From: Oligosphaeraceae bacterium
GTDB lineage: Bacteria; Verrucomicrobiota; Lentisphaeria; Oligosphaerales; Oligosphaeraceae
NCBI GenBank assembly: GCA_012515455.1
Contig: JAAYYJ010000462.1
Location: 1-15,459 of the forward strand
Reading direction: 5' to 3'
DNA: 15,459 bases
In this document: one piece after another, positions 1 through 7,185 of the stretch
Position numbering within the stretch: the first letter of the stretch is position 1
How the letters are laid out: every line of letters starts with the position of its first letter
Program-made: the position numbers and the translations under genes
Notes under the pieces: generated by a model
The model's input: only the letters and a program-made list of their open reading frames with translations
Databases searched by the model: none
Told to the model about the DNA's origin: nothing

Positions 1-1758
1 CAGAACTGGACCCTGGTCCGCAAAGTCAAGAAAAAAATCCTGACCTACAATGGCCTGAAGAACAATTCCGAGTTGAAATTCGACTACAATCCCGCCTGGG
101 AGGAGGTCCGCTTGGACAGCGCCAGCGTCCGCAATGATGCACAGTTGCAGAAAATCAGTGCTGAGGAGCAGAACCTGATGGATGCCGCCTGGGTCGCTGC
201 CGCTCCCCGTTATCCTGGAGCGAAGACTCTGGTGGTCAGCCTGCCCGGGGTCAAGCTGGGCAGCGTCATTGAGTACCAGTACAGCAAGACCGTCCGGGCC
301 TACCCGTTCTTCAGCGTCCAACTCCCCTTCCAAGGTTTTGATCCGGTGGAGACACGCGAATTACGCATCAGCCTGCCGCAAAAATTCAAGTTGCAGTGGT
401 CGGTGTATCAGGATGGTTTTTTGCGGCTGCGGGACCGTCTGCGGGGACAGAACATCATCCATCAATCACGCTCCTTGGGTAGCCGCGAGATTCACACCTG
501 GTCCTGCGGGCCACAGCCGGCTGTGGCGCGGGAGCGTGATTTGCCGCTCCGGCAGGCGTTTTTGCCGACCGTGGCCGCCAATCTCGGTGGCTGGGATGAA
601 TACCGCGAGCAGTTGCTGAAGGCGCTGTCGTTCGCGGCCCAGGGGAGCAAGGAGACTCTCCTGCTGGTGCAGAGTATCCGCCGGCAGCCGGAGGAGCGTC
701 GTCTGCTGGCAGTCCGCAATCACATTGAGCGGGCGGTCCGCCGGGCCGGGCCGGTTTTCAGCGCCCTGCCCTGGTACTGCATGTCACCGGCCAGCACCAC
801 TTGGACGGATGGGTACGGGCACTCCGCCGACCGGGCGGCGTTGTATTACAGCGTTCTGCAGGAGCTTGGGTACAATCCCGAGTTTGTGCTGACAGCATCT
901 TCGCCGCAGGATCCCAGAATGGAGAAATTCTTCCTGCGCCATCCCGCCCCGGAACATTTTTCTGCAGTATTGGTCCGGGTGGAGACTGCCGCCGGCGAGG
1001 TCTGGTTCAATGACCTGGATCAATATTCCCGGCTGGGCAGCAGCAGCTGCCATGGTTGTCATGCGATGCGGTTGCGCACGGGGAAATTTTTCCGGGTTGA
1101 GTTAGCGTCAGAGGCTCGCACTCGGACTCGTCGGGTAGTGACCTTGAACATGATGCCTGGAGGCGCCGCCGAGATTACCCTGAACAGCCTGTTCTCCGGG
1201 GAGGATTTCGCGGCCCGGAACAAATTCTACTCCCAGTTGCCGCCGGAGGAGCGCCGGCGGCACTACCAGAGTCTGATTGCCGCGCTGTCGCAGTCGGCCC
1301 AGGCCAGCAGCGAGCTGAGCACTGATTTTGACAGCTACCCTGGAGTCGAGCGCTACACCGCCATGGTACAGGATTTTGCCACCCTGGAGGATGATTTCTG
1401 CTACTTCGAATTCCCTTTCAGCCTGCAGGGGCTGCTGCGTCTCTGGGGGTCTGAGCGCAAGGAGCCGTATTTCCTGTCCGACTCCCGGCCGCAGGAGCTG
1501 GAGATCAGCATCCGCCTGCCCAGCGATTACCGCGAAATGGTGTTCTGTCCCGAGGATTTTCACTGGCAGTCGCCTGGCAAAGACAGCTGGGTCCGCATCC
1601 GGCGGCAAAAGACTGACAGTACGGGGGTGTTACGCTTCCGCCTGGAAGCGGAAATCTCACCGGAGGTGTTCACTGCGCAGGACTACCCCGTCCTGCAGGA
1701 TTTGGAGAAGCAACTCTCTCATCCGGCCAATCGCACCATCCTGCTGCGGAAGCGTTGA
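1..1758 (+). CDS. DUF3857 / transglutaminase-like protein, 5' end cut off
   Basis: The reading frame is open from the first base, so the start lies upstream and 585 residues are visible. Visible residues 1-150 resemble the DUF3857 beta domain that normally precedes a transglutaminase-like core in exported bacterial proteins. The core follows at about residues 245-345. The family's usual Gly-Asp-Cys-Lys-Asp nucleophile motif reads GYGHSADR here (bases 811-834), placing Ser275 where the catalytic Cys should be. His319 (PEHF) and Asp338 or Asp340 (FNDLD) could be the other triad positions. A CHGCH motif (bases 1048-1062) matches the CXXCH haem-c pattern but may be chance. The C-terminal 200 residues look like the beta-rich tail of such proteins. 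Family members are usually periplasmic or cell-surface; the signal peptide, if any, is outside the window. It probably does not catalyse classical thiol chemistry. The family call is fairly sure; function is unknown. Confidence 0.75.
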   Translation, partial: QNWTLVRKVKKKILTYNGLKNNSELKFDYNPAWEEVRLDSASVRNDAQLQKISAEEQNLMDAAWVAAAPRYPGAKTLVVSLPGVKLGSVIEYQYSKTVRAYPFFSVQLPFQGFDPVETRELRISLPQKFKLQWSVYQDGFLRLRDRLRGQNIIHQSRSLGSREIHTWSCGPQPAVARERDLPLRQAFLPTVAANLGGWDEYREQLLKALSFAAQGSKETLLLVQSIRRQPEERRLLAVRNHIERAVRRAGPVFSALPWYCMSPASTTWTDGYGHSADRAALYYSVLQELGYNPEFVLTASSPQDPRMEKFFLRHPAPEHFSAVLVRVETAAGEVWFNDLDQYSRLGSSSCHGCHAMRLRTGKFFRVELASEARTRTRRVVTLNMMPGGAAEITLNSLFSGEDFAARNKFYSQLPPEERRRHYQSLIAALSQSAQASSELSTDFDSYPGVERYTAMVQDFATLEDDFCYFEFPFSLQGLLRLWGSERKEPYFLSDSRPQELEISIRLPSDYREMVFCPEDFHWQSPGKDSWVRIRRQKTDSTGVLRFRLEAEISPEVFTAQDYPVLQDLEKQLSHPANRTILLRKR

Positions 1759-1766
1759 TTCGCGCG

Positions 1767-1779
1767 AAGGCAGAGCCTT
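1767..1779 (+). promoter_or_regulatory. Small hairpin covering the ribosome-binding site of the next gene
   Basis: AAGGC-AGA-GCCTT is a perfect 5-bp stem with a 3-base loop that ends directly before the ATG at 1780. It contains the only Shine-Dalgarno-like AAGG for that gene. Just upstream, TTCGCGCGAA (1759-1768) is a perfect 10-base palindrome that shares AA with it, so the two folds are mutually exclusive. A ribosome finishing the upstream gene at 1758 could open the stem, which would couple translation. This is inferred from sequence only; such a short stem is only marginally stable. Confidence 0.3.
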
Positions 1780-2772
1780 ATGCCGTTAATTGAAGAATCC
1801 AGTTACTGTGCGCCGCTGTTCTGCAGCAACGCACATTTGCAGACCGTAATTCCCAGTTTTTTTCGGCAGGAAGCGCCGGTAGCCTACCAGCGCGAATGTT
1901 TTGCCACTCCTGACGGCGACTGCCTGTATCTTGACTGGGCCCATTGCGGTCACCACACTGAGGATTTGCTGATCATCAGTCACGGCCTGTGCGGTCATAC
2001 CAACCGGCACTATGTGCTGAGTTTGGTCAGGAGTTTTCTGTCGCTGGGTGTCGACTGCCTAGCCTGGAACTACCGCGGCACCGGCCAATGCCCGAACCGG
2101 CTGCTTAAGATGACCACCAGCAATTCCACTGATGAACTGGACTGGGTCACCCGGTATGCGTTGCAGCGCGGGCGCTATCGGCGGGTGTATCAGGCCGGAT
2201 ACAGCATGGGTGCGAATCTTTGCCTGCTGTATCTCGGGCGCGAAGCGTCCTCGCTGCCAGCTGAGGTGGTTGCCGGCATCACTTTCTGCGCGACCATCGA
2301 TCTGCCGGCCTGCAGTGCGCTGCTGGATACGCCGCCTGGGTTGTTCTACTGCAAGTATTTTCTGAAGAAGCTGGAGAAAATGCTGCTGGCCAAGAAGCAG
2401 CAGTTCCCCGACCGCATTGACCTGAACCAGATGCGGCAAGTAAAAACTTTTGCCGACTTTGACAATACCTTCACTGCACCGATCATGGGGTTTCGGGATG
2501 CGATGGATTACTGGCAGACCGCCAGTGCCTGGTGCTGGCTGGACAAGCTGACCGTACCCGCGTTGATGGTGCAGCCCCTCAACGATCCTTTTTTGGGCGG
2601 GAAGTGCTACCCGCGTGAGCTGGCCCGCAAGAGCGAGCTGATTTTTCTGGAGACGCCGCGCAGCGGCGGGCATTGTGGTTTTATGACTCCCAAGGGGCAG
2701 GAATGGTGGCCGGCCGCCAGAGCCAAGCAGTTCGTGCAGGAAATTGTTCAACCGCCTTTGGCGAGGAATTGA
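1780..2772 (+). CDS. YheT-type alpha/beta hydrolase
   Basis: 330 residues, close to the usual length of the YheT/AB-hydrolase-4 family. The N-terminal pattern with SNAHLQT near residue 16 is typical of the family. The oxyanion/strand region is ISHGLCGH (66-73), the nucleophile elbow is GYSMGAN with Ser142, and the acid and base are likely Asp269 (NDPF) and His298 (GGHCGF). All three catalytic positions are therefore present. No signal peptide or membrane segment is evident, so it is probably cytosolic. The family acts on ester or lipid-like substrates but the bacterial substrate is not known. The start has AAGG about 9 bases upstream, inside a small hairpin. It follows the transglutaminase-like gene by 21 bases and is probably co-transcribed with it. 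Confidence 0.85.
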   Translation: MPLIEESSYCAPLFCSNAHLQTVIPSFFRQEAPVAYQRECFATPDGDCLYLDWAHCGHHTEDLLIISHGLCGHTNRHYVLSLVRSFLSLGVDCLAWNYRGTGQCPNRLLKMTTSNSTDELDWVTRYALQRGRYRRVYQAGYSMGANLCLLYLGREASSLPAEVVAGITFCATIDLPACSALLDTPPGLFYCKYFLKKLEKMLLAKKQQFPDRIDLNQMRQVKTFADFDNTFTAPIMGFRDAMDYWQTASAWCWLDKLTVPALMVQPLNDPFLGGKCYPRELARKSELIFLETPRSGGHCGFMTPKGQEWWPAARAKQFVQEIVQPPLARN

Positions 2773-2787
2773 GGTTTCCGGGGTTGT

Positions 2788-2814
2788 GTGCCGCGCAGTC
2801 TAGCTGCGGCGCAC
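2788..2814 (+). other. Imperfect inverted repeat between genes
   Basis: GTGCCGCGCAG and CTGCGGCGCAC flank a 5-base loop (TCTAG). Pairing gives 5 bp next to the loop, two mismatches, then 4 bp. No T-run follows, so it is not a convincing intrinsic terminator. It sits in the 79-base gap upstream of the kinase-BON gene and could be a transcript-processing or attenuation element, or chance in GC-rich DNA. Confidence 0.25.
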
Positions 2815-2851
2815 CTGCAATCAGTCAGAAAGAGCACAAGGAGGCACACAC

Positions 2852-3676
2852 ATGGCTATCATCAGTATTGCCCGTGAATTAGGCGCTCATGGGGATGAGA
2901 TCGGTGAACTGCTGGCCCGTCGTTTGCCCGGGACTTTGCTGAACAAGGAACTGCTGGAGAAGCGGTTCAAGGAATTTGGCGTCAATCTCAAGACTCTGCA
3001 GCGCTATGACGAGCGTCGTCCCGGTTTCTGGGCCTCATTTTCGGCCGAACAGGATGTCTATCTACATATCCTCAAAACCGTGGTGTACGAGGAAATGAAC
3101 AAGGGGGCATGTGTCATCCTGGGGCGGGGCGGGAATATTCTGCTTCAGGACCTGGCCAACTGCCTGCGCATCCGTCTGGTCGCACCCTTTGAGGTCCGGG
3201 TGCAGCGCCTGATGGAGCAGCTCTCGTGTACCAAAAAGAAAGCGGAGAAGACCCTGGAGACCAGTGACAAGGACCGCACTGGCTTCTGCAGGTTCCATTT
3301 CAATTCCGAATGGGCTGCGCCGACAGAGTACCAGCTGGTGCTCAATACCGCCTGCTTCAGCGCGGAGCAGTGCGTGGAGATGCTGCTCTCCTGCAGCCGG
3401 CAGCTGATCGGGCCGGAACAGGAAGCCGCGGGGCACCAGCAGTTGCAGGACCGCATCCTGGCCCAGAACATCATTGAATCCATCATCTTCCAGAAAAACA
3501 TCCCGGTGCAGTTTCTGGAAGTGCAATGTTCCAACGGCACCGCAACTCTCTTCGGGGTGGTCAGTTCACCTAACATCGCACGGGCCGCCGAGGAGGCCAC
3601 GCAGGCGGTCTCCGGGGTCAAAGCCGTGGACAACCGCATCCAGGTTGTGCGGGAGCAGCCCCTGCGGCGCATGTAA
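2852..3676 (+). CDS. Cytidylate-kinase-like protein with C-terminal BON domain
   Basis: 274 residues. Residues 1-185 match the cytidylate-kinase-like family (Cytidylate_kin2): an N-terminal strand with SIAREL then GAHGDEI (11-17), where the nucleotide loop stands; GRGGN at 91-95; RIRLVAPFEVRVQRL at 106-120; SDKDR at 138-142 and a closing LVLNT at 162-166. The usual GSGG loop is GAHG here, so catalysis is not certain. Residues about 197-266 form a BON domain, with the pattern of a strand, a turn at SNGTATLFGVV and a final GVKAVDNRIQVV. BON domains usually bind membranes or ligands and are often periplasmic, yet no signal peptide is seen here, so the fusion is probably cytosolic. A strong AAGGAGG lies at 2838-2844, 7 bases before ATG, which fixes the start. 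A role in nucleotide sensing or phosphorylation is inferred only. Confidence 0.8.
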   Translation: MAIISIARELGAHGDEIGELLARRLPGTLLNKELLEKRFKEFGVNLKTLQRYDERRPGFWASFSAEQDVYLHILKTVVYEEMNKGACVILGRGGNILLQDLANCLRIRLVAPFEVRVQRLMEQLSCTKKKAEKTLETSDKDRTGFCRFHFNSEWAAPTEYQLVLNTACFSAEQCVEMLLSCSRQLIGPEQEAAGHQQLQDRILAQNIIESIIFQKNIPVQFLEVQCSNGTATLFGVVSSPNIARAAEEATQAVSGVKAVDNRIQVVREQPLRRM

Positions 3677-3754
3677 GTGTGCCAGTGGCAGGGCGGAGCA
3701 GGAACCGGGCGCAGAGCATTTTTTCAGGCATTAGACTCCAGCAGGGCATTGCAG

Positions 3755-4561
3755 ATGGATTACTTACGTTTATCGGATCGGAACATCGTGATAATGGGCG
3801 TCGCTAACCGGCGCAGTGTAGCCTGGGCGGCGGCGGAAGTTTTGCGTGAATCCGGTGCCAATCTGATTTACCTCTTCAGAGACCAGGAGCTGCTGGAGAA
3901 GAACCGCAAACTGATTGGCGAATCGGCTCCGGCTCTGGTCTGTGATGTCGAGAGCCCGTCTGATATGGCGGCCCTGCCGGCCCGGCTTGCAGCACTGGTG
4001 CCGGTGGTGCACGGGCTGGTCCATTCCATCGCCTTTGCCAATTTCAGCGATGGCCTGAAGCCTTTCCATGGTACCCTGAAACAGGATTTTCTCCAGGCAG
4101 TGGATATTTCCTGTTTTTCCCTGATTCAGACTGCCAATCAGCTCAAAGACTTGTTCAGTGCCGATGCCTCGATTGTCACCATGAGCATCTCGACCACCCG
4201 CATGGCCTCAGAGAATTACGGCTACATGGGTCCGATCAAGGCAGCCCTGGATGCCAGCGTGGTGTTTCTGGCCAAGTCCCTAAGCCAGGAAGTCTCGCCG
4301 CAGATTCGCGTCAATGCCGTGGGTGCGGGTCTGCTCAAGACCTCGGCCTCGGCCGGCATCCCCGGCTACATCAATGCGTATCTGTATGCGGAGAAAGTAA
4401 TACCTCGCCATCAGGCTTTATCGACCAGTGAGCCGGCGGAGGTGATTGCCTTCCTGCTCAGTCCGCGTTCCAGCGGGATCAATGCCCAGACCATAGTTGT
4501 TGATGCTGGCATGAGCATCAATTACTTCGACCAGGATATCGTTCGCAAAGCAACCAGTTAG
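3755..4561 (+). CDS. fabI: Enoyl-[acyl-carrier-protein] reductase, FabI-like
   Basis: 268 residues; reduces trans-2-enoyl-ACP with NAD(P)H in the last step of each fatty acid elongation cycle, in the cytosol. The FabI-type dinucleotide motif GVANRRSVAW is at 15-24, the adenine-pocket CDV at 63-65, and HSIAFA at 90-95. The catalytic Tyr-x6-Lys pair is Tyr155 and Lys162. The segment GAGLLKTSASAGI (190-202) parallels the FabI substrate-loop region and VVDAGMSI the C-terminal end. The second active-site tyrosine of E. coli FabI (Tyr146) falls on Ile145 here, as in FabL-like enzymes, so FabI/FabL type is not fully settled. I start at ATG 3755 with a weak AGGG 8 bases upstream; an upstream in-frame GTG at 3677 would add 26 unrelated residues right after the previous stop. 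The 78-base gap before it holds a T6 run (3719-3724) without a supporting stem. A discrete ACP gene lies about 5.5 kb downstream. Confidence 0.82.
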   Translation: MDYLRLSDRNIVIMGVANRRSVAWAAAEVLRESGANLIYLFRDQELLEKNRKLIGESAPALVCDVESPSDMAALPARLAALVPVVHGLVHSIAFANFSDGLKPFHGTLKQDFLQAVDISCFSLIQTANQLKDLFSADASIVTMSISTTRMASENYGYMGPIKAALDASVVFLAKSLSQEVSPQIRVNAVGAGLLKTSASAGIPGYINAYLYAEKVIPRHQALSTSEPAEVIAFLLSPRSSGINAQTIVVDAGMSINYFDQDIVRKATS

Positions 4562-4586
4562 CAATTAAGAAAAGAGCAGCAGCAGC

Positions 4587-5792
4587 ATGAAAGAGACTTT
4601 TCAGGATTTGGTGCATTACGACCGGGAATACGTGTTACCGACGTATTCCCGGGAGATTCTGCTTGAACGGGGACAGGGCAGCCGTTTATGGGACATCTAC
4701 GGCAATGAGTATCTGGATTTTACCACCGGCATCAGCGTCTGCAATCTGGGACACTGCCACCCCGGGGTGACTGCGGCCATCCGTGAGCAGGCCGGCAAGC
4801 TGGTGCATGTCTCAAATCTGTTTTACAATGAGCATCAGCCCCGTCTGGCCAAAGTGATTGCCGAGCGCAGCGGACTGAACGGCAAGGTCTTCTTCAGCAA
4901 CAGCGGTGCTGAGGCCAATGAAGGTCTGATCAAATTTGCCCGGCGCTGGGGGCATCAGAACGGCGGCAAATATTCTGTAATCTGCTGCAATCACAGTTTT
5001 CATGGCCGGACTCTGGCCACCCTGGCGGCGACCGCGAAGCTGAAATACCGCGAGGGGTATGCTCCTGACATGGCTGGCTTCACCTTTGCTGAATTCAACA
5101 ACCTGTCGGCCGTCGAGGCGGCCATCACCCCTGAGACCGCCGCAGTGCTGGTCGAGGTCGTGCAGGGCGAAGGCGGGGTCAATCCCGCCACCGCCGAGTT
5201 CCTCCTGGGAGTGCGCCGGCTCTGCGATGAGCGTCAGCTGCTGCTGCTGCTGGATGAAGTGCAGTGCGGAATGGGCCGGACCGGCAAATACTTCGCTTTC
5301 CAGCATTACGATGTCATCCCGGATGGATTCAGTATGGCCAAGGCTCTGGGGAATGGCTTCCCGATGGGCGCATTTTGTCTGCAAGCGCAATACGGCAGTT
5401 TGTTCAGTCCCGGTTCGCACGGCAGCACCTTCGGCGGCACTCCCCTGGCCTGTGCCGCGGCTCTGGCGGTCTTTGCGGCCTTGGAAGAGGAGCAGATACT
5501 GGAGAATGTGCAAGCCCAGAGCAGGTATTTTTTCCAGCGTCTGCGGGCCTTGCAGCAGCGTTTTCCGCTGATCAAGGATGTGCGCGGCCTGGGGCTGCTG
5601 GTGGGGGTGGAAGTTGGCACCGAGGCAATCGCCGGCTTGCAGAAAGCCTGCCTGCAGCGCCGGTTGCTGACCTTGTCGGCAGGCGAAGGAGTACTCCGGC
5701 TGCTGCCGCCCTTGAATGTCACCCGGGCGGAAATAGACCGGGCGTGTGCGATTTTACAAAACGCTCTGGAGGACTGCAGCCAGGCACGCTAG
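4587..5792 (+). CDS. argD: Acetylornithine-type class III aminotransferase
   Basis: 401 residues, normal for ArgD, which transfers the amino group from N-acetylornithine to 2-oxoglutarate (and in many bacteria also acts on succinyl-diaminopimelate) in arginine and lysine synthesis. It is a fold-type I PLP enzyme. The phosphate-binding SNSGAEANE is at 104-112, the ring-stacking region CNHSFHGRT at 134-142, the cofactor aspartate is Asp223 in LLDEVQCGMGRTG, and the Schiff-base lysine is Lys252 in SMAKALGNGFPMGAF. GISVCNLGHCHP (48-59) is typical of ArgD. The gene starts 25 bases after fabI with a weak purine-rich ribosome site. No other arginine genes are nearby, so the exact substrate (acetylornithine, succinylornithine or another omega-amino acid) rests on family resemblance. 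Confidence 0.85.
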   Translation: MKETFQDLVHYDREYVLPTYSREILLERGQGSRLWDIYGNEYLDFTTGISVCNLGHCHPGVTAAIREQAGKLVHVSNLFYNEHQPRLAKVIAERSGLNGKVFFSNSGAEANEGLIKFARRWGHQNGGKYSVICCNHSFHGRTLATLAATAKLKYREGYAPDMAGFTFAEFNNLSAVEAAITPETAAVLVEVVQGEGGVNPATAEFLLGVRRLCDERQLLLLLDEVQCGMGRTGKYFAFQHYDVIPDGFSMAKALGNGFPMGAFCLQAQYGSLFSPGSHGSTFGGTPLACAAALAVFAALEEEQILENVQAQSRYFFQRLRALQQRFPLIKDVRGLGLLVGVEVGTEAIAGLQKACLQRRLLTLSAGEGVLRLLPPLNVTRAEIDRACAILQNALEDCSQAR

Positions 5793-5817
5793 TCCCGAAC
5801 TCTGCAGGAGGTATATT

Positions 5818-6843
5818 ATGCGCATCGGTTTATGCGGCTACGGCAACATGGGTCGTCATCACAGTCAGCTGTTCCGCAAGCACGCTCCTGCGGTCGAGCT
5901 GGCCGGCATTGCCGATGCGTCTGCAGAGCGCCGCGAGCTGGCGGCACAGGATCACGCCGGAGTGCAGCTCTGGGACAGCGCCCAGGCGATGCTCGCCGGC
6001 GGCAATCTGGATGTGGTCTTTGTCTGCGTGCCTACCTACCTGCATGCGGAGTTGTCCGTGCAGGCCCTGCAAGCCGGCTGCCATGTCTTTTGCGAAAAGC
6101 CGATGGCTCTGCAGCCGGAGCAGTGCCAGGCGATGATCGCCGCTGCGGCCAAGGCTCAGCGCAGTCTGATGATTGGCCAGGTGCTGCGCTTCTGGCCGGA
6201 GTACATTTATCTGAAAGAGCTTTGTGACACCCGGCGCTACGGGCCGTTGCAGTCATTGTCGCTGACCCGGGTCGGCGGCGTCTCCACCGGCTGGCAAGGC
6301 TGGTATCTGGACGAACGCCGGGGCGGGATGCAGATTTTTGACCGCCACATCCACGACAGCGATGCGGTTCTGTGGATACTGGGGCAGCCGCGGGCGGTGC
6401 AGAGCTATGGTTTCAGCTTGGACCCGCACACGGCCGGAGGCATCAACCACTCTTTCACTCACTATGATTTTGGGCCGGAACTGCTGGTCAGTGCCGAAGG
6501 CAGCGCGGATATGCCCGCAGTCTTCCCGTTCACGGCAGCGTATCGGGCGACCTTTGCCCGGGCCTGCCTGGAATTCAACAGCCGGCAGCAGCAGACCCTG
6601 ACGCTCTATGCAGACGGCCAAGCCAGCCACCCCAAACTGCCCGATTTTCTGGAAGACGTCAGCAGCGGCCTGAATATCTCGTCAGCCGGGCCCTATTTCA
6701 ATGAGCAGGCGTACTTTTTTGCTTGTGTGCGGGCTGGACGAAAGCCTGCGACCGTGACCCCGGAGTCGGCGCTGCAGACCATCAAGCTGGTGCGGGCGGA
6801 AATCGCCAGCTGCCGCAGCGCCAAGCCGGTCGCCATTCCCTAA
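5818..6843 (+). CDS. Gfo/Idh/MocA-family NAD(P)-dependent oxidoreductase
   Basis: 341 residues. The N-terminal Rossmann fold starts with GLCGYGNMG (4-12), a classic GxGxxG, and continues to VCVPTYLHAE (69-78). The family's EKP motif with catalytic lysine is at 93-95 (Lys94). The C-terminal alpha/beta substrate domain contains GGMQIFDRHIHDSD (169-182), where His179 is in the position of the family's catalytic His. Such enzymes oxidise or reduce sugars, inositol or amino-sugar derivatives; the substrate cannot be named. AGGAGG at 5806-5811 lies 6 bases before ATG 5818 and decides the start; an in-frame upstream ATG at 5746 overlaps argD and adds 24 unrelated residues. It follows argD by 25 bases, suggesting co-transcription. 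No signal peptide is evident at this start. Confidence 0.88.
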   Translation: MRIGLCGYGNMGRHHSQLFRKHAPAVELAGIADASAERRELAAQDHAGVQLWDSAQAMLAGGNLDVVFVCVPTYLHAELSVQALQAGCHVFCEKPMALQPEQCQAMIAAAAKAQRSLMIGQVLRFWPEYIYLKELCDTRRYGPLQSLSLTRVGGVSTGWQGWYLDERRGGMQIFDRHIHDSDAVLWILGQPRAVQSYGFSLDPHTAGGINHSFTHYDFGPELLVSAEGSADMPAVFPFTAAYRATFARACLEFNSRQQQTLTLYADGQASHPKLPDFLEDVSSGLNISSAGPYFNEQAYFFACVRAGRKPATVTPESALQTIKLVRAEIASCRSAKPVAIP

Positions 6844-6879
6844 GGCAGTTTTCACTCTCAACCACCAATGGAGGACAAG

Positions 6880-7185
6880 ATGAAAAATTTCCTGCTTGTT
6901 TCAGCTGTTCTGGCTTTTATGTTCGGCTGCGAGCCGGCCGACCCCACAGCCAAACCGGCACCGCCTGCAGCCCCCGCTGCGGGCGAGGCGGCAACTCCTC
7001 CCGCCAAGACTGCGCCGGCGAAGCCGGCGGCCGCATCAGGAAAATCACTGCGCCAGGAAGTCAGCGACGCGGTCGACTATGGCATTGGTGCTACGCAACT
7101 TCGGGCCAAGCAGAAGGCCACGGCAACAATTGACAACATCAACCAGCAGAAGAATGCCGAATTGGAGAAGGCCTTAAAAGAATGA
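6880..7185 (+). CDS. Small candidate lipoprotein
   Basis: 101 residues. An N-terminal basic-hydrophobic stretch (KNFLLVSAVLAFMFG) ends at Cys17, giving a lipobox-like FMFGC; Met and Phe at positions -3 and -2 are unusual, so lipidation is likely but not certain. Residues 18-57 are a low-complexity Ala/Pro/Lys linker. Residues about 60-101 are charged and probably helical, with a QQKNAELEKALKE end. I recognise no known family. GGAGG at 6870-6874 lies 5 bases before ATG 6880; an earlier in-frame ATG at 6868 would put the ribosome site inside the gene. Its stop overlaps the start of the methyltransferase gene (ATGA), so the two are translationally coupled. If exported, the product would be anchored to a membrane facing the periplasm or cell surface. 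Confidence 0.7.
   Translation: MKNFLLVSAVLAFMFGCEPADPTAKPAPPAAPAAGEAATPPAKTAPAKPAAASGKSLRQEVSDAVDYGIGATQLRAKQKATATIDNINQQKNAELEKALKE

Noticed and set aside
3719..3724. T6 run as an intrinsic terminator before fabI
   Set aside because: No stem precedes it directly; only a 5-bp palindrome (3680-3690) lies well upstream.
3677..3754. Upstream GTG start for the enoyl-ACP reductase
   Set aside because: It begins right after the previous stop, adds 26 residues without family similarity and lacks a ribosome site; the Rossmann fold begins normally from ATG 3755.
5240..5254. CTG repeat in argD
   Set aside because: It is a short run of Leu codons within a conserved strand of the protein, not a separate repeat element.
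4812..5513. Long minus-strand open frame opposite argD
   Set aside because: It is a shadow frame in GC-rich DNA; argD has complete PLP motifs and the antisense product looks like low-complexity sequence.
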